This document shows positions 47,210 through 57,126 of a DNA stretch of 64,000 nt, piece after piece. The position numbers and the translations under genes were made by a program. The DNA is taken from NCBI GenBank assembly GCA_001949185.1, contig BDGG01000011.1:326123-390122 (forward strand), in the 5' to 3' direction. Positions within the stretch are counted from its first letter, which is position 1. Each line of letters opens with the position of its first letter. The DNA is from Ramazzottius varieornatus. Its lineage: Eukaryota; Tardigrada; Eutardigrada; Parachela; Ramazzottiidae. The notes beneath the pieces were generated by a model that searched no databases, had not been told where the DNA came from, and worked only from the letters and a program-made list of their open reading frames with translations.

Positions 47210-48793
47210 ATGGCCCTTCGGCAAATCGGCTCGGACCCTACCGGACGCAATGCTCTTCTGACGCGGGACAAGAACCAAACTGTACAACAGGAAACTGCCA
47301 AAAGATCTGCAAGCGAGCATGCCGTCAACGCTATCCTCGTTGGACCCCCCGGCTCCGGGAAAGGCACACAGGTACGCACTTCAGTTTACTTTTGACGTCA
47401 CACTTTCATGAGGAGCGGTTGCGGCCGTTTGTGAAGCAAAAAGTCCGTCTGTAAAATGACTCTACGACTTATCATGGCTGTGACGTCATGTGCCAGTGGA
47501 GATGGTTTTGCTAGTGTTTGTTGGTGGTTTCTTGCTTTTCGAACCGCGGTAGACGTTTCACGTATGTAAGATTTTCGTTTTTCCGATTACAGGCGCCGAG
47601 GATAGCAGAAAGATATGGGGTGTGTCATTTGGCCACCGGTGAGCAATATAGGAAGCGCAATAGAAGTCTATTGGATGACCGGAAGTTGTCGACGACGCGA
47701 GATTCTACTGTGGTTGATTGAGACTCCGTTACGGTGACTGATTGATGAGACGCTGAAAGATCTGGCTAATTTCTTTTGTTTTACAGGTGATCTCCTTCGC
47801 GCAGAAATCGCTTCCGGGACAGAACGCTCACAAAAGCTGAAGAAAACGATGGACGAAGGAAAGCTCGTGAGCGATGAGACCGTTGTGGAGTTGATCGACC
47901 ACCGGCTGGACCAGCCAGATTGCAGTCGTGGCTTCCTCCTCGACGGCTTTCCTCGAACGCTCAATCAGGCTCAAATGGTATGAAACTGTTACCTCTACTT
48001 CGTCGAGAGGTTTAGTTAGTTTGTTCTTTTGCAGTTGGATAGTCTTTTAGAGGAGAAGAAGCGCGCACTGGACACTGTGATTGAATTCGGCATTGACGAT
48101 TCAATGCTGGTCAAACGCATCACCGGCCGTTGGGTTCACCCTCCCTCTGGACGCTCATATCACGAAGTCTTCAACCCTCCCATAGTTCCTGGAATCGACG
48201 ATGTACGTATAATGTTGTTGTACATTTGGGACGTTGGCAAACGATTTCACACAGACTTATCCCAAACGGCGCACTTTCTCGTTGCTGCTAGCTGAAAGTG
48301 TGCGCCACTTGAGAAGCGATCTGGTTCAGGTCATTTTCTGAATTTCCATTTGTTTCGCGGTTTGTCAGGACGCTCACTACCTGACGGGTAGCGACGCTTT
48401 TCATTTCTGTGAATTGGACCGAGTGTGAATCTAGCATTTGCAAATCGCACTAGGGTGACAGATGCGGAATGCACATTATAAATGCGGACATATTCGCATG
48501 TAGGTAACAGGGGAACCTTTGACCAGGAGAACTGACGACAACGTTCCGACGTTGACGAAGCGTCTCACAGCATACCACGCGCAAACGCAACCTCTCATCA
48601 ATTACTACCAGAAGAGACACATACACCACGCCATCGATGCTTCGAGAGAACCCGACACTGTGGAGAAGGAAATCGAAAAAATCATCGCTACAACAAAATC
48701 CAAAGATAAGGTAAGAATATTAGAATATCTGTTTGCATGTTTCGAAACTTTCACCTGGTTTTCTTCCAGGTTTCCTTCTGCTCGCTTCAGTAA
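47210..48793 (+). CDS. AK2: Adenylate kinase 2
   Basis: Six exons, 47210-47371, 47593-47638, 47787-47977, 48035-48202, 48504-48710 and 48770-48793, give 265 aa with all phases in order. The P-loop is [10 protein letters not shown]. The NMP-binding part contains [16 protein letters not shown] and [15 protein letters not shown]. The long LID domain contains [19 protein letters not shown] and the [15 protein letters not shown] junction, the signature of the long AK2 class. It interconverts AMP, ADP and ATP, and the AK2 type normally works in the mitochondrial intermembrane space. The N-terminal extension before the P-loop is longer than in vertebrate AK2. The last exon codes only VSFCSLQ. Confidence 0.95.
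48248..48330. repeat. GGCGCAC hairpin element, copy 9 (adenylate kinase intron 4)
   Basis: Left arm cagacttatcccaaacgg-cgcac, right arm gtgcgccacttgagaagc-gatctggttcagg. The loop has ctcgttgctgctagctgaaa. Confidence 0.6.
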
Positions 48794-49400
48794 AGCAGTG
48801 GGAAGAAGAGCGACAGTTCTACCTGGTCCGAGAATGCCGGTTTCGCTTTCGCGAAGTTTGATGGTAGCGTATTTGTTACTTTCTTCCTTTTTCTTCGAGC
48901 AGATTAAATGTTGATTGTTGGCGGCACTTTTTATGTTAAGCTTTGGACGCTTAGAATGTTCTTTTGAGAATGTTCTTTGGAAATCTTAGATGTCGCATTT
49001 GAATTTTTACCGGTTGTTCTGTCCAAGAAAGGAATTTATTTCCGTGCTGCCCCGTCAGACTTACTACCATGAAACGAACACCGTCATGACTGTTTAGAAA
49101 TTCTTATCGTCCTGGCAGAATTAGCCAGAGTTTGAATTGTCAATGCTTTTAGAAAGAAAGCGTCCTGCTGTGCTTGACGTCTTGAAAGATCGTCAAGGTC
49201 TGGGCGTCTTTTTTGGGAAGTTTGGCGTCATCCAAATCACAGCGAAAATTGTTCGACAATCGATAGTCAACTCTGCTCCTGTGCAAAGTACGGCTAATCA
49301 GGATCTGTCACAGTAATCACAGGAATCAAATTCATCCAAGGTGTGCCCTTGCCTTTGACAGATTTCGGAGCCCTGACTAATGTCCTCTCGAGTAACCGTG

Positions 49401-49408
49401 TATATAAA
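49401..49408 (+). promoter_or_regulatory. TATA box of the small secreted-protein gene
   Basis: A clean TATATAAA lies 127-134 bases upstream of the ATG at 49535. Transcription would start near 49430. Confidence 0.6.
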
Positions 49409-49534
49409 CGCCCGAAAACCATTTAGAGAGCCATGTAACTTTCAACACTCCAATCTCGTTCAAGTTACTTTCTTCCCAACTTTGCACTGCCAGCTGCCAG
49501 TCTCTTCATTTCTTTACCATTTTTTAACTCTGCC

Positions 49535-49915
49535 ATGTTGAACAGGCTGGTTTTCCTCACCTTGCTGTTGGCCGGAGTGTTAGTGGCCAAAGAGATGGCC
49601 GATGGATGTGGCATGAACCCTTTGATGGCTCTTGTGGCGGTTGCTGATAAGACAAGTAAGCAAAGTAACTACTGGCGATTTCGATATTCGACCGAAACCC
49701 CGAAACTTAATGCGCCTTTGCTTCTAAAGTCAGTCTCCTTTGTAGATCAATCGGTGGAGAACCTGATGGGTAAATTTTCGGCGGACAAGATGGCTTTCCG
49801 AGAGTTCGTGATGCTACTGGGTCGCTACGAAAGCTGTATCCGCGTAGGGTCCGGGACGAGATACCGGAAGCGCTCACCAGAGCAACAAGTCGCAGACTTG
49901 ATCGGCCTCCTTTAA
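49535..49915 (+). CDS. Small secreted protein / possible peptide precursor
   Basis: Two exons, 49535-49655 and 49746-49915, give 96 aa. The start MLNRLVFLTLLLAGVLVA is a signal peptide. The mature part has two cysteines outside the signal and a TRYRKR polybasic site that would release the C-terminal 13-residue peptide SPEQQVADLIGLL. That end loosely resembles pigment-dispersing-factor peptides but has no amidation signal. A strong TATA box and short 5' leader fit a highly expressed tissue-specific gene. I do not recognise the family. Confidence 0.75.
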   Translation: MLNRLVFLTLLLAGVLVAKEMADGCGMNPLMALVAVADKTSKQSNYWRFRYSTETPKLNAPLLLKSVSFVDQSVENLMGKFSADKMAFREFVMLLGRYESCIRVGSGTRYRKRSPEQQVADLIGLL

Positions 49916-52223
49916 CCTCGCCAGATACACCTCTTACCCTACGGCTTGAGTGTCACCCTGCACACCCCATGCTTCGCCTGTTCCTGTCCGCAGACACCGA
50001 CTCTATGGAATTTCGTTCCCGCTAAGCGGCTGACGAAATTATCAAAGTATCGAATCCCTTCTATCACCGTGTCCCGTTATGTACTGTATGGCATAAGGTA
50101 GTAAACTAGCAATTGTCCAAACGCAATGAAGTTGGTCGCAGAAGGTTACTTCTATTGTGGTATGCTGGTCCACCGTAATAATCTGCCAGAGCGCGAGACG
50201 CTCCCGCGTATGCAGGGCATTTCGTGATACCAGCTGTTACCAGATACTCGTTACTCCTTAGCTCTATAGTTGGAGACTTTCCAGTCCGCTATATCATACT
50301 GTCAAATATTATAGTGGTCTTTAAGTGTTGGTTTCCAAACTCAGAGCTTCCTGATTTTAAACGTATCACGCATCCCGAGTAAAGCCCTGCCAGCCCGCCT
50401 ACATAACCTTTGGGTATACTTAATACCTTGAGCACCGGGTGGGAAACTCACTTTCCCGGCGCACACTACCGGTAATATGTACGAGAAGCGAGGTCCAAGT
50501 CTCACTGGTAAACTTTACCCAGTCAAGTTCTGAAGGCGGCGCTGCCATGCGAAATTAGCTGGCGTTTATCAGGCGGACTCGGGAAAAGTGGGTAAAGTTT
50601 TAATCGTTCCGCAGTCGAAATGCAGTGCAGGCCTTGATCCGATGATTGCCCAGACGGGCTGCGCCGAAGTACAGCACGGTGCTACGTTTTGAAGACAGTA
50701 TTTCATGTGGCCATATCTCTCTGAAACTTGGACAGATTTCGCTGATTCTGCTTCCAGAACGCAACCAAAGGCTTACTCCCGATGTCACAGCCAAGGAGGG
50801 GGAAAGAAAACTAACTGTAACTGACGCATACCCCTCAAAACAACTATTTTTCAGTCGGAAATTTTGACTTCCGCTGACGTGATGCGCCATTAGAATACGA
50901 AAAAACGGCACTTGGTTAAACCAGCGCAACTCCTTCCTTTCGCATCTCTTCCCTCCCACTCAACTCTCAGAACTAAGAATTAGTTTTAAGCAACAATCCA
51001 GTACCTGGAGTGTTTTGATCCGACCATTGTGGGCTGGGATATGAGGATGAGAAGGTTCTCAAAATAATATGGCGTCTCTCCCTGGTTTATCAAGGGATAT
51101 CAGGTGTATTGCAACAAAAAGGACAGCCTACAAAATTCGCAGAGCTCGTTGAAGATCATCCCGTAAAGAACAGCCACAAGCCAGGTAAATTTTGGAAGAT
51201 GAAAAGGGAGCAAAGCAAGGATAGGCTTCACTGGTGCAGTTGGCTAAATCTTGCAAAAGCAAACGTTTTCGCTTGAAGTGGGTAAAGTTTTAGCTGTTCT
51301 GATATCGAATAAAAAGGGTAGTGTTACGTCATCACTAGCCTAAGGCACACGTTTCAGAAGAGTGTGATTTTGCTCGGTCGGGCACATAGGCGTTCTACTT
51401 GGCCCGGCTTGCTGTTCCCTCTGCAGAAAGCGTGCTCCCTAATATCGGAAGAGATTTTCGATCGACTTCCGTTCTCGAATCCCATCACTCATGATCTTCC
51501 ACGAACTCTCACTCTAGTCAGGCTCAGCACGAGGCAGGTTATTGGGAGATGGTTGAGAATCAATTTGAAAGGTTGGGAGCGGCAGGTTTTTGAGAAATCT
51601 TCAGTGGGTAAAGTATTCATGAGTCCGGCAAACGGGTAAAGTAACTTTACTAAAGTTGGATCTCGCTCGTACGTGGCGAGATTTCAGATTAACTTTTGCT
51701 GCTTCCTTTTTGCCCTTTGCGATGAATCAACTTCCCTCCGATCTATCAGATACAACCAGCAGCCACTCGACAGTCTATCTGCAAAACTGTCTGGAGCTTT
51801 TCCCGTTTTCGATGGAAATTTCGTCCTAGCCAGCAAATTATTCTTCAGTCAGGCTCTCGGTTGGGCCAGAGTGTCCAAAAACTTCCAGCTCTAGTCCAAA
51901 CATCTCTGCACCTAGCGCGTGTTTCAGATTCGAGAAATGGTTTTTCCGGTGGTCGAGAAAAAAAACATGAAGGTTGGCCGTTTCAAGTTTATAGATGGCG
52001 CACTGTACACCATATTCTCAAATTTCGGCCAGTCGAGAAGGTGGACCTGTTTGACGACGCCCTTCAGTTTCTACCAGTCAAAAAGGGCGAAAGTGACCTT
52101 CCCACCCGGTATTCTGAAAGCCCAAAATCGCGTGGTGCTCAAGGTGTTAAAAGCCTCGTCTCTTCACAGAATCCAAATTAATTACCCCGATGAGTGTATG
52201 TTATGTCATGTGCGTGTACAGTA
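49916..52223. other. Repeat-bearing intergenic region
   Basis: No gene recognised. A gggtaaagtt-type motif recurs in both orientations near 50511, 50585, 51280, 51602 and 51636, and the second copy of the 340-bp repeat is at 51275-51625. Confidence 0.4.
51275..51625. repeat. Dispersed repeat, copy 2 (partner at 21755-22095)
   Basis: Same block order as copy 1, starting with gaagtgggtaaagttttagc and ending with agtgggtaaagtattc. Confidence 0.55.
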
Positions 52224-52416
52224 TAGGCAAATAAGGTACTTTAAAAGGGGGAGGGCCAAAATCGAGTTTTCGACAAGTGACGTGGAAACTCCGGCTCGAA
52301 GTAATCAGCAGATCAAGCGGCAGTTCACGTCTCTGGATTGCAGCTTGATCAGCTGTTTGCTTTCTGCGTCACGTCGATTTTGGCCTTGCCCCCTTTTAGA
52401 GTACCTTATTTACCTA
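52224..52416. repeat. MITE with about 45-bp inverted repeats
   Basis: The left end taggcaaataaggtacttta pairs with the inverted right end at 52416. The arms continue through aaaggggg..ggccaaaatcga. The centre is itself palindromic (gatcaagc..gcttgatc). Confidence 0.65.
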
Positions 52417-52606
52417 CACTCTACCAGTCCTGCGGAGCTATTTAACTCGTTTAGCTCATTTCGCTATTCTTCTACGAGGTTTTTACAAAGAGTGCATCCA
52501 GGTTCGTTTGCTGCATAACCCTGTTTTGCGTTTTCGTAGAAAAAAAGGCAGATTTAGCTCGCGAGCTGAAACGAGCTAAATAGCTCCGCAGCTCGGCCGT
52601 GTACTA

Positions 52607-52710
52607 CAGTGCTGAAAATGCATCCCTTCCGGTGGTCACGGGACGTCATCTACCATTGATTAATGTTATAAGACCACATGACCGCCGGAAGGGATGCATT
52701 TTTAACACTG
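52607..52710. repeat. 104-bp Tc1/mariner-type MITE
   Basis: It begins with cagtgctgaaaatgcatccc and ends with the inverted equivalent, flanked on both sides by TA (52605-52606 and 52711-52712). CAGT termini and a TA duplication fit Tc1/mariner. Confidence 0.75.
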
Positions 52711-53206
52711 TACAATCTGATGACTGGTGGAAAGAGACCGGTTTCATCACGCAGGTAAACTAATGAGGAAACCGCTTCCGAATTTCTGAACGTGGTGAAT
52801 CGATGCATTTGCCGATGGTTAACCGGTATAACTTTGCGGTAAGGTACGGTTATCGGTTTATCGAAGACTCGAACAAGTTGCTTTTTGTGTTAAAACAGCA
52901 TTGATATTGCATAAAACATGCAAGAACATTCGCTCACAGAGCATACGATAAATTAAAGGCACTTCAACACTGCGCGTTACACCGATCACAGATTTTTATA
53001 CAAATGAAAGAGATGACACTGTCCATCGACCTCTACACAGTAGGGGGAACACGAAAAGTATGCATCAGCTGACAAAGCGACGTGTCATGGTAGGTGGTGT
53101 GTTCGATTCATTCCGTCAACAAGGTAGCAATATACAGCGGAGTGATTTCGAGGCACTATGGGTAAGCGAAGGAACTTTGGCGAAGAGTGTCATCGTGGCG
53201 AAAAAC

Positions 53207-53730
53207 TCAAACGTTCCTTATCTGCAAGAAAAAGAGCCAGAATTAACAACTGAGCAAATACTTTGCTGTAGTTGAAAAAATTTGAAGAGACTGTTGCTTA
53301 CCGATGAGCTTTTCCTTCTGAGTTCAAGTAATATGTTGCGGTCAAAGACTGGCAAATCTGGTACCACTTCGACGTTACCCAGCTGAGCGAACTGTTGATC
53401 GGTTGATTGTTCGGTCGCAGGCAGCGGACTGGGCGTACTCGGAGTTTGGGTCGCTTCTTCTCCGGTAGGCTTGAACGGCTTAGGGTCTTTGGGAATCTCG
53501 TTCAGACTGTCGAAGTTGGCACTTTGAGGAAAAAAGTCATCTTCCGAGTTATCCTCCACGACGTCGTCTCCGAGTTCCACCACTTGAACCGACGAGACAG
53601 TTGTGCTTTCGGCTGTCGCTTGAAGAGCCAGCGACCACAAGGGTGAGCTATCCAGCGGTCGTCCGTTGACCGAAAGGAGATCGCTGAGGAAAACGAGGGC
53701 CGAACTGAACAGAAACACGGAAGGATTCAT
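53207..53730 (-). CDS. Acidic secreted protein
   Basis: Exon 1 is 53730-53302. A short second exon, 53221-53207, then gives IRNV and a stop (147 aa). The start MNPSVFLFSSALVFLSDLLS is a signal peptide. The mature part is acidic and Pro/Thr-rich, without cysteines. A TATA box lies at 53871-53877. The exon 1 donor (tcatcg/gtaagc) is strong. The second exon rests only on a good acceptor and matching phase. No family recognised. Confidence 0.6.
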
Positions 53731-53870
53731 TGTGACTAGCAAGGAGAGTATTGGAGTCTTCGAAATAAAGAGAACAGACGAGAACTAAGAGAAGAATAGT
53801 TGAGATTTGCAAGGGGAAGGAAACTTCGGAAAGTTGTGAGAATGATTGGATTGTATGAACTGTGCCGTAC

Positions 53871-53877
53871 TTATATA
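53871..53877 (-). promoter_or_regulatory. TATA box of the acidic secreted-protein gene
   Basis: On the minus strand the sequence reads gtatataagta, about 140 bases upstream of the ATG at 53730. Confidence 0.6.
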
Positions 53878-54502
53878 CGACCCGTCCCTTGTTATTGTTG
53901 TTGAGAAGCCGTAGCTGTCAATCTTGGTCATGAGTCAGATATTCAAAAAAACATCAATGACGACAAATAAAGCTGGTGGTTTTTTTGTGAGCTGCGATAG
54001 CCAGCGGCTGGAGAAAATACGGTATGCACAGCAGGTAGCGTTTTTGCCGTCATGCATGTCTCTGCGCTCTTGTGGCATCTACCGGGATTTGAGTAACGGT
54101 CATACCCCCATAGTACTCTACGTACGCTGTTTTGTGCGTCACAAGTCATAAATCACCACCGAAGGCCATCGTTTTGTCTGTTTCATTGCTACAACAAATG
54201 AATGGCGCCAGACTGCATCGGCGTCATACCAAAATGTTGTCGCCGCATTCCGCGCCGACTATGCAAGCCCGAGCAAAACAATAAGCGGTCCGAATAACAT
54301 ACCTGTCAATCTGCATTACCACAGAACAATAAGCAAACATGTTGTTTAGAACTCTTCCCACTGGGAAAGAGACGTGCGTTTCCACGTCCACAATCCATAT
54401 ACAGCTTCTCGCCTGGAAGCTCTACAGAGTTCTCCATCCGGGACAGAAAAGTTTTCGTGGCAGCAAATAACTTTTGCGACAGTCACCGGGAATTTATTTC
54501 AG

Positions 54503-54747
54503 CTTCAAGTTGGAGCAGTACTCTGATAACCCAGTAGATAACCTTCTTGAAATTCAAGGGCGAGTCGCGTTTGAGTCAGCCGACAAGGTGTTAGACATCA
54601 GATTCGAGAAACCTGTCCAGCACTGTGATGTCAGCAGTGAAATTCGCTTCCGCAAGATGTACAAAGGCGACATCGTGCTTGTTTTCGTGATTGATGCACT
54701 TCAGCCTGATAATGAAAGCCAGTTTTCGCTTGCTCCGGCAGCCAGAG
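54503..54747 (+). other. Isolated exon-like open frame
   Basis: A good acceptor (aatttatttcag) and donor (agccagag/gtatgc) bound an open frame with coding-like composition (LLEIQGRVAFESADKVLDIR and later FRKMYKGDIVLVFVI). It would be an internal exon. I found neither its neighbours nor a homologue. Confidence 0.3.
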
Positions 54748-56229
54748 GTATGCACCGTGCAAAACCATTTTATTATTTCTGGTTCAGGTTGTGAAAACCA
54801 TTAAAAAAAACCCTTACAAAAACTGTGAAAATCTTTGATATATGTCCTGCGCCAAAAATGAACATACTGTACGTGAGTATTACTGTACTTTGGTAATCAG
54901 AATGTTTCGAGGCTGCCTAATCGTCGTGTGAATGCGTACAATCGAAGGGTAAATTGCAGGTCAGTTTTAGTTCCATTTCAACTAAGAATATTTCAGGACT
55001 GGTGGCTGTTCCAGCATACATGTCGCTCGTCAGTACTGCTCGTTATTATGAAAAGAAAGCCATTTTTTCGCCATATTTCGCCACTTTCATATTGTCAAGT
55101 AAAGCGCTTCCACATATCTTGTCAGACGTCACACGTGTGACATTGACGTGTCTGATTGTACTCGAGAGTCTCAAGTCCCTTCTTTTATTTTTGGTGCACA
55201 TCGACTTGTACGAAGTAGTTCTGTTTTGCTTCATTTAGAATTAGTGATGCGTCTTTTTCTGACTACATCCGCACCGATGTTGCAGCACGAGACTTTTCAT
55301 ACCTGCTTGTCGAGGTGAACGTTCGGTAGAGTAGCTGTATCTTCTCGCAACTATCTACATCTTGCGCCCGCTCAAGCGTAGAGTAACAAAGCCATTTGAG
55401 CTAATGGTATGCGACAACATCGAAGGCGCAATCGACTTGTTTTCCCATACGGATGATAGCGTACTGTTCGGAAGTGAAAACAACAACAACAGCTTCCGGC
55501 TGTCATTAACGTTGTTATCGGAAGCATGGCGCCCATTCTGTCCCGTGGCAGTCGTCGCTGTTGTTCCACGCCGAATTAGTACACTCTTAGTGTTTTGCGT
55601 GAGAGTTCTTCATTGGAGCATTTAAGGCAACCGGTCAACGACAAAGGACTGTAGTTTCGCACCGAAAAGCGCTATTGCTCAGCAAACCTACCTAAAAAAA
55701 TCGAATAATTAAAATATTTCTCATTCTCAAAAGGGAGAGGTTTCTGAGCTCACCAGGGACCTTTGAGTTTTGCTCCTTCTTATGACAGAACACAGCCTTG
55801 GGCAACTTTCACCAAGTACAAGATACCCGCCGGAATACCAGTCTCAAAACTCCGAGAAATTTTGAAGTGTACGGGTTCACTGTGACCATTGCAATGTCCT
55901 ACTTTTCAATCACAGTGATCAGACTTGCGTGATCACCAGATCTGATCACAGATGTCACCGTCGACGATGGAACTGCTCTAGATCTTTTTAGTAGCTATCT
56001 GCTGTTTCGTTTCAACGAAACAAACGTTCTGTCATTTTGCTGAACTTTCGTGGTAAGGTCTCCACTCTGCACCACTCGACAATGGCTGCACTGGCAGTTC
56101 TTCGAAAAGTTCAAAATACTGGTTCCGTTAATCTTACAGTGAACCTTTCATTTGGAGATTTCTCCAAGTTCAAAGTGGTATTCCGCCGGGTCTGCTGCTT
56201 CATGAAAGTTTCCAAGAACCTTGTCTATC

Positions 56230-56450
56230 ATCAGGACGAGCGAAGCGAGGAGTTTATAAGTCTGTCACGATTTCAATGGATGTCGCAAATGCCGAAGCTT
56301 TCTGAAATCGCAACCTCTGCAGTGTAAAATAATGCTTCAGTTGATCCGGGTGCAGAAAAGCTCTACTCGTGAACCCTGTGCGTCTACGCATTCGCTCGTT
56401 CTCTCCAGTGGTCAGAATCACCGGCTAGTGTTAAAAAGTAGAAGTCGAAG
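56230..56450 (+). repeat. Helitron-like 3' tail, copy B
   Basis: It shares cgagcgaagcgag, ataagtctgtc, atttcaatgga and ttgatccgggt blocks with 6365-6600 and ends in a ccagtggtcagaatcaccgg hairpin followed by ctagtg. Confidence 0.45.
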
Positions 56451-57126
56451 ATTTCGGGTGAGCTAAGTAACCGTTCTCTTGTCAGTACAGTCCGGTCGCT
56501 CGAAATTTGGTACCTACAGGTTGATCCTAATTGACTGAATGGATTTTGCAAAGTTTTTGTACAACTATTCTTCTTCGGCAGATATCGTCAAGCTTCTGCT
56601 CGTTCGATACATCTCTTAAGATCCTGCTATTTATGTTGAACAAGCTGTTCGCTCGCCTTCGGCTCGCTCGCAGCTTGCTGTGTCGTAGGAAAAGATACCG
56701 TTGAAGTGCGTTAGCCCAACACCAAAACCGAGTCAGAATGGGACACAATTGTATAGGCGTGGACCCCTTGGAAAGGGACTAACTGGAAACTAAAATCACC
56801 CCATGTTAGGTCATGACCAGAACTCAAGGTGAAACCGGAAACAAAGTACTCTCCGACAACGGGATAAACTGCCTTAACACCTGCAGCACCACGTGTTTTA
56901 TGTCAAAATTGAACCATGGGGTGCGAAACGATCCCAGAGTTTCTGACTGGTTTAGAAACGAGCGCCACCGTCCCTTGACCAATAGCAACGTCCCCATTCT
57001 AACCGGCGCATGACACCATGTGTAGTAATCATTTAATCCACCACTTCATCGGGGAAACACAGGACAGAAGAACAAACAGCCTCCCCAAGTTTACTAATAC
57101 GAGTGAAACTATTCTTCTCACACTCA

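Larger units (their letters stand above)
53881..57120. other. Intergenic, with one isolated exon-like ORF and one Helitron-like tail
   Basis: Apart from 54503-54747 and 56230-56450 nothing stands out. Confidence 0.35.

Noticed and set aside
46823-47320. 165-codon minus-strand frame overlapping the start of adenylate kinase
   Set aside because: No ATG, no domain and no splice support. Part of it is the antisense of the kinase's first exon.
51919-52518. 199-codon plus-strand frame
   Set aside because: It runs through a MITE with inverted repeats and has no recognisable motif.
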